In this document: positions 11,116-20,815 of the stretch, piece by piece
Layout of the letters: each line of letters opens with the position of its first letter
How positions within the stretch are numbered: the first letter of the stretch is position 1
Program-made: the position numbers and the translations under genes
Notes under the pieces: generated by a model
Seen by the model: the letters and a program-made list of their open reading frames with translations, nothing else
Told to the model about the DNA's origin: nothing
Databases searched by the model: none
Source: Reticulitermes lucifugus
Lineage: Eukaryota; Arthropoda; Insecta; Blattodea; Rhinotermitidae
Length of the DNA stretch: 38,674 bases
Reading direction: 5' to 3'
NCBI GenBank assembly: GCA_026260175.1
Contig: JAKCWW010003244.1
Coordinates: forward strand, 6,299-44,972

Positions 11116-11823
11116 TTTTCCATACAATGACTTAGGTCAATTTAGAAATCGATTCAATTTCTTGTCTTGATTAATTGTACTGCTGGTTATATACCAATGT
11201 TTTGATATGCCTGAACGATGAATCAGAAAAAACTGGGAAGTGGTCATGTAGTTGTTTCATAGCATTATCACAGAAATGGTTTGGACGACAGAGTAAAATC
11301 ATGAAACATCTTACCACAGCGTTCTATCAAGCCAAAATTCTAAGAACAACTAGCTCATGAAACGGCAGTTTCTCGCAACCCACACAATTCTTCAAACTGA
11401 GATTCCCGCATTACTAGACAGTTGTGTTACAAACACACCTCTGTCAAAATGTTGTGTCCACAAAAAAAAATTGCTTATACTTATTTGTTCGTAAAAGCAT
11501 AACATGCTTACATGTTGGTTTATTGAGGATCGGTCAAGTTTTTTCTGTCCCCTGTAAAATTGTGTATCAGTGGGTTACGACATATTGCTCTTTCATGAGC
11601 ATTTTTTTTTGTCGCGCAGTTAGGTGTAGACGTAATGCTCTAAAGTTGTGTCCACGAGGTGTGTGTTCTGTTTTCTGCTTGAGCGTTTACGTGGCTTTCC
11701 TCAGCCTCTTCAGCCAAATTCCAAAATTTTAAGACAAATAGTTCCCAGTAGTTTACACTCTCCGTATAGTGTGTAAACTACTGTAAATTTCAACCTGCCC
11801 AACATTTTAAACAAATTTTAAAT
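11116..11823. other. non-coding stretch, nothing recognised
   Basis: No recognised gene. A short direct pair AGTTTACAC / GTAAACTAC near 11750-11780 can fold as a small hairpin. Confidence 0.4.
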
Positions 11824-12052
11824 TTACAACTTTGTAATTTTATGATTATTAGCTTCGTACATTTTAGAATTCCAATCATTTTAATGAAGGCGACACAATA
11901 CCTAGTTAAGCGTCCTGGCCTTACACTCCTTTGTCAGAATAACTCCCTGATGATAGCACCTCGGTGCCGAAACATGTAGGAGTTTATAGGAGTTTTGTAC
12001 TTCTGAATGTATTTTATTAGGTGCATAAGTTAGTTAATGTGTTAATTATAAG
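11824..12052 (+). repeat. Dispersed repeat family C, copy 2
   Basis: Partner of 790-1018, colinear throughout. It carries the better-preserved hammerhead-like core (11941-11984) in its right half. Confidence 0.75.
11941..11984 (+). ncRNA. Hammerhead-ribozyme-like motif, repeat C copy 2
   Basis: Box 1 CTGATGA (11947-11953), one extra T, stem II centred on GCACC / GGTGC (11956-11960 and 11963-11967; one outer pair is mutated), and box 2 GAAA (11969-11972). Stem I is AACTCC (11941-11946) against GGAGTT (11979-11984), six pairs. Between box 2 and stem I lies CATGTA: with the last A of box 2 this makes the self-complementary ACATGT, followed by the cleavage nucleotide A (11978). A monomer cannot form a proper stem III, but two transcripts could pair here, as reported for small Penelope-associated hammerheads. 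Predicted cut after 11978. Confidence 0.6.
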
Positions 12053-12674
12053 AATATGCACGGTATGAATAACAAGAAATAAAAAAATTATAGTTAACCT
12101 TTACATCTCAAGCTGTTAATTCGAGAAGATAATTTTAACGTTTATTTTCCAAGGACGGAGGGTGATGTATTCCGATTGCACTCTGCTTAATTTCGAAGCA
12201 GCTGCGATTGCCCTGGAATAACAGCGCGATGAAAAACAAGACATAAGACACAGCCATATGTTGCAGCTTTTGTTTCGTTTCTGTGCGGTAATCGCGAGTG
12301 CGTGTAACTGGTTTGCTCAGCCGCCGTGCGTGCGCAGTGGCGCTGTATAGCGTGGCTCACAACTACTGTAACCCGTCACGTTGAAACGCAGCAGACAGGA
12401 AGAGGATGAAGCAGATGGGACGAATGTGGCAACTGAACTTGAAAACAGCAAAATGACTGTCTCTTGCGAAATCTTGTAGTGAACTTTCAGGTTACATAAA
12501 ACGTCAATAGTCCAGACGTATTCAGATGACGTCAGGTTTTCATCTCAAACGGCTGACCAGCTATCCAGAATTTTTCGTGTTTTTTCTCATTCATCCGCCA
12601 CAAGTACTCGGGCAGTAGGGCCTACCGCGACATACAGCATGATCATTTCCTTCCAAATCTTAGTCTGTTCAGGT
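12053..12674. other. Non-coding stretch with a CpG-richer patch
   Basis: No gene recognised. 12285-12440 is richer in CpG (GTAATCGCGAGTGCGTG, CCGCCGTGCGTGCGCAG) than its surroundings and is followed by a purine-rich AGGAAGAGGATGAAGCAG. It could be a promoter or non-coding first exon, but I see no TATA box, coding frame or convincing donor. Confidence 0.35.
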
Positions 12675-12702
12675 TAATAATAATAACAATAATAATAATA
12701 TT
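12675..12702. repeat. (AAT)n microsatellite
   Basis: Imperfect AAT/ATA triplets next to the SINE B copy that follows. Confidence 0.85.
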
Positions 12703-12705
12703 AAA

Positions 12706-12985
12706 GGTAAATTTCACCCTATAAGAGGCCATGAAAGCCCAGAGGGGGAGTACAGGTATAACTCTACTCTTTCTTTAACCTCGGCGCTAGATGGGGCGCG
12801 TGGTCAACGCCACGCCCTGGCCGCTTTACCCCCTGGAAAGAGACCCGGTACCCATTGTACAGAAGGCTGGGTGGGCCTCACGGCCGGTAGGGAGAGGTGC
12901 GGAATATCTTGCCCCTACAAGGAGTCGATCCCCGGACCGTCCAGCCCGTAGCGAGTGGCTAGACAGACTACGTTAGCCCGGTCCA
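12706..12985 (-). mobile_element. SINE B, near-full copy, reverse orientation
   Basis: Reverse complement of the family. It reads from the 3' body (GGCCATGAAAGCCCAGAGGG) through TATAACTCTACTC, CCTGGCCGCTTTACCCCC and GGTACCCATTGTACAGAAG to the B-box complement GGAGTCGATCCCCGG and CCAGCCCGTAGCGAGTGGC. It is flanked on both sides by AAT repeats. Confidence 0.8.
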
Positions 12986-12986
12986 C

Positions 12987-13049
12987 AATAATAATAATTC
13001 AATTCAATTCAATTCTAGTTATAATAATAATAATAATAATAATAATACC
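12987..13049. repeat. Compound (AAT)n / (AATTC)n microsatellite
   Basis: AATAATAATAATTC, then AATTCAATTCAATTC, then a run of ATA/AAT triplets to 13049. Confidence 0.9.
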
Positions 13050-13254
13050 GCCTCATTCTTTGCTACAAATTTTCAGTAACAGAGTTTTGCTCAGTAACAT
13101 AAGAAATAAATCGAACGTCTTCACCAGATCAACAGCTACCAACTGCTCAACAAGGCTTGTACAAGATATGGTGGTTACAAAGCAGAGTCTGTTTATATTG
13201 TGGGCTTGTGAATTATGACAGCGTGTAGTCGGGTAAGTGGGGCCAGCTTTCTGG

Positions 13255-13345
13255 ACGAACACACTTCCCGAACCTTGGAGATGAAGCTAATAGTTTCCTC
13301 CGAAACGTTAGTACGTTCCAGAACACGGCATCTTAACGTAGAGCA
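13255..13345 (+). repeat. Hammerhead-type repeat remnant (element family H2)
   Basis: Contains AGATGAAGC, TTTCCTCCGAAACGTTAGTA and CCAGAACACGGCATC. This parallels the family right half seen at 19130-19205 and 29120-29194. Box 1 has decayed (CTTGGAGA); box 2 GAAACGTT is intact. Confidence 0.5.
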
Positions 13346-13530
13346 GCACAATACGAACACAGAATTGTTTTCTTTGTTAATTTCAGTTTAGTTAGGCCTA
13401 GTGTATTAATGTATTCAAACCGGCAGAAGAAATTTAGGCCGTCCAAGGTCAAAATGGGGGGTGACCAAAATCCGAAGAGAAGAAATAAGTTTGGAACGTC
13501 TTATGGCCTTTTGCTGAGGATGATACAATT

Positions 13531-14054
13531 TACTTTTTAGGTACATTCGCAAAATTGCGGAAAACGACCGTTAACTTCGTCATGTCTGTCTGTCCGTCCG
13601 CAAGGAACAATTTGGCTCCAACTGGACGGATTTTTTTGAAATTTGATATTTTAGTAATTTTCGAAAATCTGTTGACAAATTTCAAGTTCGTTAAAATCTC
13701 ACAAAAGTAACGGGTACTTTAAATGAAGATGCATGTACATTTATGATAATATCTAGCTGAATTTTTCTTAGAATGAGAAAAATTTCAGGCAAAAGTTGTA
13801 GCAAAAATCCAAACACACATTTTATGTTCAACAACTTTGTTCCGAAAATCGTATCGTTTATGAGATAATGTGGAAAGATATGGGAGAGTCAGGCCACAGA
13901 TGACAATATAATAAGGCTCATGCGCATTGCATGCTGGATAACTAAGGCTACAGACAGACACACTCAGAATATTTAATGCTTATGGCTTTTCCAAGGCAGC
14001 AATGGTTACACGAATGCGCCTCAATTTTACGTTATGTGTACATTGCCTGTCTTG
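13531..14054 (+). repeat. Dispersed repeat D, copy 1 (about 520 bp)
   Basis: Colinear with 31990-32538. Shared are CGCAAAA.TGCGGAAA, TGTCTGTCTGTCCGTCCG, CTGGACGGATTTTT.TGAAA, TTTCGAAAATCTGT.GACAAA, the block around TACATTTATGATAATATCT, TTTATGAGATAATGTGGA, ACAGATGACAATATAATA and the end GTACATTGCCTGTCTTG. No coding function seen. Its 3' end is the insertion target of the foldback at 14055-14531. Confidence 0.85.
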
Positions 14055-14531
14055 AGAACCAATTGTCTTCTGGACTTTGTCCATCGTCTGGATAAAATAT
14101 TAAAATATAATATAAAAATCACGACGTTTCGGAAGCTGATTCGTCTTCCGTCTTCAAGTGTTGGAAGGGGAGACACCTACTCAGATGGGTCCTTTGAGAC
14201 TGAGCTAATCTCAATAATTGGTCAACCTCAGCCGGTTGAACCATAGCTATTAGAATACCTGAGGCCAGGATGTCAGCGGAAGATAACAGGTATTCTTATA
14301 GCTATGGTTCTACCAGCTAAGGTTGTCCAATGATTGAGATTAGCTCTGTCTAAAAGGACCCATCTGGGTAGGTGTCTCCCATCCCATCACCTGAAGACGG
14401 AAAACGAACCAGCTTCCGAAACGTCGTGATTTTTATATTGTATTTTAATATTTTATCCAGACGATGGACAAAGTCCAGAAGACAATTGGTTCTCAATATT
14501 ATACACCATCGTCAGTACCTTTTAGAATTTA
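14055..14531 (+). mobile_element. Foldback retroelement with target-site duplication (hammerhead type)
   Basis: An imperfect palindrome: arms 14055-14261 and 14287-14493 around a 25-nt loop, then an unpaired right tail 14494-14531. The 13-bp word ATTGCCTGTCTTG occurs at 14042-14054 and again at 14532-14544, bracketing the element. The other copy of repeat D (32523-32536) has the word once, uninterrupted. Both arms carry a hammerhead-like core pointing outwards; the right one (14386-14430) is intact, while the left one (14121-14165, minus strand) has the first base of box 1 changed C to U. The arms also contain GATGGGTCC and AGGTGTCTCCC blocks. No protein is encoded, so it is non-autonomous; mobilisation by a Penelope-like element is inference. 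Confidence 0.8.
14386..14430 (+). ncRNA. Hammerhead-ribozyme-like motif, best-preserved copy
   Basis: All positions of the core are present: box 1 CTGAAGA (14391-14397), one extra C, stem II GGAA/TTCC (14399-14402 and 14414-14417, loop of 11), box 2 GAAA (14418-14421). Stem I is ATCAC (14386-14390) against GTGAT (14426-14430), five perfect pairs. CGTC follows box 2, so ACGT is self-complementary and C14425 is the predicted cleavage nucleotide (GUC triplet). Lacking a loop for stem III, it should act as a dimer. The single extra nucleotide after box 1 departs from the classical core and may reduce activity. Confidence 0.65.
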
Positions 14532-14544
14532 ATTGCCTGTCTTG

Positions 14545-15246
14545 TTTAGACTTTGAAACCCCGAGTACTGAGCTTGCTTAAATCTTGGGGAAGTTCCTTA
14601 AGAAAACATAGCCTAGGTCGTGATCTAGCCTGTTCCTCACCCTCTACCCTTGCGTTGTCGCATAAGTGTATCTGTTTTATTTAAAACACAGTTGTTACTA
14701 TATTGTACCAACCGCTTTAACATTAAAAGCTCTCCGTTTTGCCACACAGTGCATTTTTATGTACCGTATGATTCCCAAAACGGTTACCGATTATATCCCT
14801 AAACAGCTTTAACGAATTGGTCTTATAGTAGAAGCACACCGAGTTCTCTGAGAACAAGGAACTGAGTCTTTATACTTAAATTAGATGACTGTCAGACAAC
14901 AAAAGGTTTACAGCTTCCCAATGCTGCATTACACTGATCAGACCTCCACTGTTTATAAAATCTTGAAGCGTTCTTCGTTTCGCATGGTCGGTCTTGTACG
15001 GCTGCAGTCATACTTCTGACAGAGAATTCTCTGCCAAGCCGTCGAAAAAATGGCGATTGGTATGCAAACAGTCTGGCAATATTGGAAAGGACTTCTCTTC
15101 AGTGAGCAACATCTGATGAGCATTGTGAGGGTTTTGTTTAAATTGTGTCCTCCATATGGAATGTTTTCATTTTTGTGATTTATTATACATTATGAGGCCC
15201 TTAGTGCCTCGGATTATATAACGTCGTAACGTAAAAAAGTAAAGTT
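14545..15246. other. non-coding stretch, nothing recognised
   Basis: No open frame or repeat that I can identify. Confidence 0.4.
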
Positions 15247-15515
15247 ATCCCTGTTCACGCCATAAAAGCACATAAGGGGAGTAGAAGCATAGCTCCACTC
15301 ATTTTTTATCTCGGCATTAAAGGAGTTGAGTAGTCAACCTCAAGTCCCGGCCGCTTTTTCCCCAGAAAAGGAGCCGGTACATATTGAATAGGGGGCTGTG
15401 TGGGCCCCAGAGCCGGTCTGGACGTTATGAAACAGAAAAATCCCTTGCCTCTGCTGGGATTCGAAGGCCGAAACGTCCAGCCCGTAGCTTAGTCGCTATA
15501 CCGACAATGCTTTTC
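15247..15515 (-). mobile_element. SINE B, reverse orientation, diverged
   Basis: Reads TTCACGCCATAAAAGCAC, AGCATAGCTCCACTC, CCCGGCCGCTTTTTCCCC and GGAGCCGGTACATATTG, then a TTCGAAGGC B-box complement, CGTCCAGCCCGTAGC and TAGTCGCTATACCGACAATG. Confidence 0.75.
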
Positions 15516-16027
15516 CGGCTTCCTAATGTAAAATTTCAGGATGATCGATAAGTGGTGAATTGGGAAGGATTTGGTAGAACAGTTTTGTAGCCTTATCCAG
15601 GTACTGTTCCAGGATTTACTTCAAGTGACTGAGAAAACTAACAAATAATCTGTCAGGATAGCCGATGACTAGACCGAGATTTGAACTTCACTAAGCACTC
15701 GCGAACACACGTCTAGAACATCAACGCTAAACCACCTCTTTCGATTATGTGTGTGTAATCATAACAGTGGTACATATATTGAGAGTCAAATTAATCTTTT
15801 GGAGAAGGAGGCAGTAGGTTTTTCGAAAAAATTGGTAGCTATGTACTGAACCACATGGCCTCACCTTCAGTTTCTTCCCACAGAGTCTACAAAACGAAAT
15901 TTAATGTGTAAAATCTGCTTCAAAAGATTATCCCAAATATCCTGAATTATTGCTCTAAAAACACAATGTCTCACTATGATCGCCTTGTTTCAGATCCTTA
16001 ACTCTTCATCGCTCATCATATTGTTAC
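15516..16027. other. Non-coding stretch with a possible reverse SINE head
   Basis: 15655-15735 reads like the reverse complement of a tRNA-like head (GAGATTTGAACTTC as B-box complement, then CGCTAAACCACCTC). No second copy is seen, so it is not annotated as an element. Confidence 0.35.
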
Positions 16028-16300
16028 ATCGAACGAACATCGCAGTCGAGTGGTTATGAATGCTGCTCTTTACATGGGAGGTTTCCAGTTCAGATCCTTA
16101 TCCGATGTCCGCATATTTTGATTGAAGCTTTCGCGGTTTCTCTCAGTCTTTCCATGCAAATCCGTGATAATATGTCAAATTTGGCAAAACCGCTTCCTCC
16201 CACACACCTTCTTCAATTCATCATTCAATGATAATTCTATTCTTCGACATTGTATATGTGTATTCTGTAATATTGGCAGCGTCATTAAATAGCATCTTGC
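16028..16300 (+). mobile_element. tRNA-derived SINE, single copy
   Basis: A-box-like CAGTCGAGTGGTTATGAATG and B-box-like CCAGTTCAGATCC about 40 bp apart, a pyrimidine-rich body, and the 3' end TTGGCAGCGTCATTAAATAG shared with the 9376-9705 element. Confidence 0.5.
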
Positions 16301-16334
16301 GTAGAAACTGCCTTGTAAAACATGTTGCTAAACG

Positions 16335-16745
16335 AAAGATAAGGAACTGGAAGACGAGGAAGAAGACGTAATCAGCTACTATGTGACCTTAAGGAAGAGA
16401 GAAACTACTGGAACTTGAAAAAGAAATCACTAGATCTGCGCTCTTCTGGGATATTACGCGGCGTCGTGTGGTAATTGTTTACCGACGTTTCGGGACAAAG
16501 TATCGGTCCCATCTTCAAGGGTCAAGAGTCTTGACTCTTTAAGATCGCCCCGATACGTTGTCCCGAAACGTCGGTAAAAATTACCACACGACGTCGCGTA
16601 ATATCCCAGAAGAGCGCAATCTCATCAACATCGCGGCGGCAGCCTGAAATCAAGGAATCACTTGATCGCACTCTATGGAGAACTCATTTTGGAAGTGGCT
16701 ATGGACCTGGCGTGACGAATGAAATGAAGCAAATAAAATAAAAGT
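16335..16745 (+). mobile_element. LINE ORF2 C-terminus, interrupted by a foldback
   Basis: 16358-16436 reads in one frame as GRRGRRRNQLLCDLKEERN and YWNLKKKSLD. Beyond the insertion, from 16659, it resumes with SLDRTLWRTHFGSG, YGPGVTNEMKQIK and a stop. Joined across the insertion this is the typical C-terminal end of a non-LTR reverse transcriptase protein. It differs from the 5650-6312 LINE family. The foldback (16437-16651) therefore inserted into an existing LINE. Confidence 0.75.
16437..16651 (+). mobile_element. Foldback element H1, copy 1, with target-site duplication
   Basis: The palindrome 16437-16618 begins TGCGCTCTTCTGGGATATTA and ends with its complement. It is followed by a 33-nt unpaired tail ending GGCGGCAGCCTGAAATC. 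AAGAAATCACTAGATC (16421-16436) and AAGGAATCACTTGATC (16652-16667) flank it: a 16-bp duplication with two mismatches. Each arm holds an outward hammerhead-like core. On minus: UUGAAGA, U, GGGAC..GUCCC, GAAA, CGUC, then GGUAA. On plus (16536-16590) box 1 is more decayed. Box 1 starts with U instead of the required C, so cleavage is doubtful for this copy. Confidence 0.8.
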
Positions 16746-16989
16746 TATCCACAACTCATTCGAGGTTATGCTTAAATCACTGCCGGCTGATAAACTGAGA
16801 ACCAATCAGTGCTTCAGACAAAGGCGAGCTGAAAACATCTACATAAACGTAAAGTAGATGTATTTGCCGTTATGTTAATGGGCGTAAACACATGTTACCT
16901 GAATAGGGTTCGATCCCAGGAATATGTAAGTAGGACAGACATTGTGTAGCTGTTGATTACAGCGCCATTTCTCATAATGGAGGCCATGA
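16746..16989. other. non-coding stretch, nothing recognised
   Basis: Short spacer between two mobile elements with no identifiable content. Confidence 0.4.
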
Positions 16990-17225
16990 GGTTAACTTCG
17001 TGCAATTGACATCTCAGGCAAGTGCAGCTAAGTGTGTCGCTTATCCCATTGTCTGCGGTCGGAAGGTCCACGGTTCGAGTGCCCGAAGTCCGCTCGTGTC
17101 TGACATGTATCCTGGAATTAAGCAGCTTCAAGTAACGACCGGCGTTCAACTAAACACAGTGACTTTCCTCACAGTGATTCCTGATCTCACGACAACCTCC
17201 ATTGGGAAGAGTCATTCTTAGGAAG
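16990..17225 (+). mobile_element. tRNA-derived SINE, single copy
   Basis: A-box-like CAGGCAAGTGCAGCTAAG and B-box CACGGTTCGAGTGCCCG at tRNA-like spacing, followed by a non-coding body. The overlapping short frames are incidental. Confidence 0.5.
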
Positions 17226-17289
17226 CTAATAGTTGCTAATCTTATTTATAAATTACCCTCCACAATTACTGTCACGGTGGTGACCATGA

Positions 17290-17425
17290 AGGGTACAGTC
17301 TTCTGGAGGGTTTTGTGCAGTTACTTGTGCTTTGGGCGATCTCGCTGCCTCCATCTTCAGGGTAGACAAATACTTAACTAGTGGCTACCAAACTACACGG
17401 CGTCACATCCCAGATGATCACAACG
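17290..17425 (-). repeat. Hammerhead-type element remnant (family H2)
   Basis: The minus strand has an intact box 1 CTGAAGA (complement of 17354-17360) plus GGAGGCAGCGAGA. The plus strand then reads CCAAACTACACGGCGTCAC and ATCCCAGATG, the terminal sequence shared with 29165-29194. Box 2 is not recognisable. Confidence 0.5.
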
Positions 17426-17984
17426 CGAATATTCACCACAGTGAAAACTGAAATATTATTCAGTTAAATTAAAGGAAAATGTAAAGTTTGCTTTCTGCTT
17501 AATCAATTAAGAACCACTCCATAAATACTTAGGTGGAGTGGTCGTGTTTCAACACACATACTTAACTTTCTGCACTAGGTGTAACTGAGTAGTCTTTTTA
17601 TGTCAATTTCGCTTTACCTCTGGGGAAGAAACGAAGATGCCCATTGGATAGGAGAAATATTGGGCTCTAGAGTATTGCAGGAGTGCTGCCATCTGCGGTA
17701 ATTAAACCCCTTTCTTCAATCGCTAAATCTATAACCCTATGATTATACTGACTTATCAAGGCTTTTCGAATATTATGCAAAGAAGAATAAAATTAATATG
17801 GCTACTGACGGAAGAGGAAGAGGAGGAGGAGAAAAGGATGAAGATTTATAAGAGGATGGTGATGATTGCGATATGATACAAGCAGAAGAGTGCTTCTAAA
17901 GACTTAGATAAGTACACTGGTGTTCCAGCCCTCTCATCTAGAGTAACACTTCATTTCTTTACGTATTCGCCTACCACAATACCG
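17426..17984. other. non-coding stretch, nothing recognised
   Basis: Contains a short GA-rich run (AGAGGAAGAGGAGGAGG near 17812). No gene found. Confidence 0.4.
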
Positions 17985-18150
17985 GCTATATGCCCCACGC
18001 AACCTCCTACTGGGGCTCTTACCCCGAGTTAAAGTGGCCGGGGCGTGAAACCAATTACTCACCTCAGTCTGTTTCGTGCTTACCGCGTGGAGCTATACAT
18101 CCACTGTTCCATATGCCTTCACGGCGTAGTGAAACTTTACATTTACCTAC
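17985..18150 (+). mobile_element. SINE B, partial copy
   Basis: Body only: AAGTGGCCGGGGCGTGAAAC, TCACCTCAGTCTG, GTGGAGCTATACATCCACTG and GCCTTCACGGCGTAG. Head missing. Confidence 0.6.
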
Positions 18151-19129
18151 CTAAATTCGGACCGGCCTACAAGTGACATTTCGTCCTCTACACTTTCATT
18201 TTCATCAAATTACCCCATCCACTTGCCACTCCAATTTTGAGGGTAGTAGACTACTCCTATTACAAAAGGTATCGGAAAGGCAGTAACCGGAAGTGACTAG
18301 TCGGATATTCTCACGGGAGCGTAGAGTTACCAAACACTAGGCACTACACAGGGTGTGACATGAATTCGTACGGACAGGAATGATTTATGTGCGAGATTTG
18401 AGGTTCTCATAACGGAAGTGATAAAGGTTACATTGTTCTGGGATATGATACAATGTAGATCGGTATAGCTTTGCATGTAGGTGCCAAGATAAGATGGAGA
18501 CAGGGAGCTTCGTCGAAAGTATTGTACGTGACATCACACCACGTAAGACTGGGCTCTCCAAAACTTCTTCTTACTCTATACATCTGTCACTGTCGGAAAT
18601 CGCAACTGAATCATCAACCCCGTTATCATTTTACTGACTCGGTTATCCCTTGAGGTTTGATTTTCTCGTGAGAGTGACTGAAGAATGTTGTTTTATGGGA
18701 TGTGACATCATGTAAATTAGTAAATTAGCTACGTTTGGCAGAAAAGTAATATTTTTCGTAGGCTTCCTTTGCACTAACCGCCGACATTCCTTCTAGCTGT
18801 CCCGTTGGGATGTACAGCAGCATCTGTGTTGGCCAAGTGTCCTTTCGCAGGACCCGGCGGATAAGTATGTTGGTTCTTCAACGTGGTGGCGACTCCCACC
18901 TGAAACTGCCCACCATTCTGTCTCCTACATTACAATCCTAAATGTTTTCTCAACACATTTCCTTCTTGACATATTCCGTTTTCACAATTTTCCCCTCTTT
19001 ATTTTGACCGCACAACCGGCCCTTCCCATCGACTACCAATAGATGTATCACGGATCCATGCCCTCTCCTGCTGTCCCCATGTTCCTATATCTCACCCTGA
19101 TTTTTCCTTTGTGGCTTACTCTTCTACAC
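18151..19129. other. Non-coding stretch with faint H2-type remnants
   Basis: GGTGTGACATGAATTCG (about 18354), TTCTGGGATATGATAC (about 18436) and ATGGGATGTGACATCATG (about 18695) resemble the H2 terminus TCTGGGATGTGACGCCGTG, but no complete element can be drawn. 18820-18910 is a GC-richer patch of unknown nature. Confidence 0.3.
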
Positions 19130-19205
19130 TGAAGATGGAAGCAACACGTTCCTCCGAAACATCAGGAAATTTCTGTCACACTATGCGGCGTCACTTCCAA
19201 ACATA
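19130..19205 (+). ncRNA. Hammerhead-like motif, family H2, decayed
   Basis: Box 1 CTGAAGA (19139-19145), one extra T, stem II GGA..TCC, box 2 GAAA (19156-19159), then CATCAGG. It is followed by CACTATGCGGCGTCACTTCC, the family terminus. Stem I pairing is poor and the ACGT palindrome has become ACAT, so it is probably inactive. Confidence 0.45.
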
Positions 19206-19614
19206 GAGTATTTTTTCCGTATTCCTACACGCAGATATTTAAGAACACGTTTTAGACATAAAATGAAATGAAATATAATTTGTAACCGGCAAATTATTAT
19301 ACATTGTCACGTTCAGGTCTCGTGACGTCACCATCGTATAATAGATGTGAGAAAATGTGTATAATTGCTGTTTTATTCTTTACGGCTGGAGTTTTTGTCT
19401 GACAACACGGAAATGTTTTTGCCCTAGCATTTTTATTTCGTTATCAGAGAATCAAGAAATATTTGTACGTTATGTTGTCATTTTTTATTACGCGGGTCTT
19501 ATTGTCTAACACACACTTAACATTATATCTGATTGTCCATTATAGTACGAGAAGAAGGAAGGGTGCAGTAAAGCAAAGTTTTTCTTGTGCTTAATTAAGC
19601 AACATTCCATAAAG
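19206..19614. other. non-coding stretch, nothing recognised
   Basis: AT-rich with no identifiable content. Confidence 0.4.
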
Positions 19615-19873
19615 ATATAAGAGGTAGCGGAGGCATAACTCCGCTCACTTTCTACCCTCGGCACTAGATATAGGAGAATGGTATCTTCATGCTCCAGTAT
19701 TTTTCCATGAGTGAGAAATGCCCCTGTACCCATTGGGTGTGGGTCTGGGAGGGCACCAGTGCTTATTTGAACGCTTTGGACAGGATAAAAATTTATTTCC
19801 ACTGGCGGGAAGGGAAATACCTTTTCGTTCTCCAGCCTGTAGCGTAGTCACTACACTGACTGAGCTACCGCCA
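19615..19873 (-). mobile_element. SINE B, reverse orientation
   Basis: GGAGGCATAACTCCGCTC, CCCTCGGCACTAGAT, CCCCTGTACCCATTGGGTG, CCAGCCTGTAGCGTAGTCAC and ACTGACTGAGCTACCGCC. A minus-strand frame (19506-19802) overlaps it by chance. Confidence 0.75.
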
Positions 19874-20517
19874 TTAAAATATATTGAGGAATAGTCTTTT
19901 GCGACTCTTTCTGTAACTAAATAGCTTTCGAAGTGATTGTTACAGGCCAGTTGAATTCTATATGTAAGATGTTAGGGTGAAGATTCAATTCTTTTCAATT
20001 GTGAGAACCTCAGACGCTGTTTGAGAACAGGGTGCTGAAGAGAGTACTAGAACGTAAGAGAGAGGAATTGTTCAGGAAGGTGGAGAAAGTGATCTTAATT
20101 AAAATTTCACGTTACGTGCTATGCAAATTATTACACATTGCTATGATTACATCCAGGAGACTGAATTAGGCAGTCGGAGCTATTCATTAGACATGCATAT
20201 AAATTTATTCGGGAAATGTGGTAAGAGACCAGTTGAAAAACTGTAGGTAGATGGAAGAGAAATAAATTATTAATTAAAGTATTATATTAACCACTCTGTA
20301 AAACCATGTCTTCGATGGTTGCAGAATATCAAATATTAGCCAGTGATTCAAGCTCGACCGCTTAGGATTCGGACGCTTGACTCGCCGCTCGGCAGTGCTA
20401 AGCATCGCTACCCAACGCTCCACTGTGCGCCTTTTCAGCATATTTAAGCCGTTTGATTCAGACTCTTGACTCTTCAGTTGCTGCTCCACTACTTCGTTCC
20501 CGAAGTCCTTACGCGCT
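19874..20517. other. Unrecognised stretch with a minus-strand open frame
   Basis: 20170-20270 faintly resembles the LINE 3' block (CTGTAGGTAGATGGAAGAG). On the minus strand an open frame of 85 codons (20531-20274) has a non-repetitive, hydrophilic product ([15 protein letters not shown]... then RRTVERWVAMLSTAERRV). I cannot match it to a family, it has no visible splice context, and part of it overlaps the SINE head that follows. Confidence 0.3.
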
Positions 20518-20815
20518 TTCGACCGTGTCATGGCTTATTTCGCTGGCCTGTCACCACGGAGACGCGAGTTCGATCTCATACCAGTTCGTATGGAATTTGC
20601 GGTGAACAGATTGGCTCTGGGACGGGTTTCACTCCGCGTACATCTGTTTTTCCCTGTCATTATCCTTCCACCAATGCCCCATGCTGCTATTTTATTCCTG
20701 TATCATACCATCGACGATATATAGCCTAATAGAGGTGGCCAGCTTGACGAGCTTCGAGGGCCACATTTAGGAGACAGATTAGGCAAGAGCCACGCAGCAA
20801 TAAAATAAAATATCT
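20518..20815 (+). mobile_element. tRNA-derived SINE with A-rich end
   Basis: Head GTGTCATGGCTTATTTCGC, B-box GCGAGTTCGATCTCATACC, then a roughly 200-bp body, a CAAGAGCCACGCAGC segment and an AATAAAATAAAATA tail. A second head-like GTGTCATGGCTTATTGG lies at 23406. Confidence 0.55.

Noticed and set aside
14055..14531. Interpretation as a MITE (DNA transposon) because of its long inverted repeats.
   Set aside because: The 13-bp duplication, unpaired right tail and the 5'-truncated relative at 23133 fit retrotransposition better; I keep a DNA-transposon origin as a less likely alternative.
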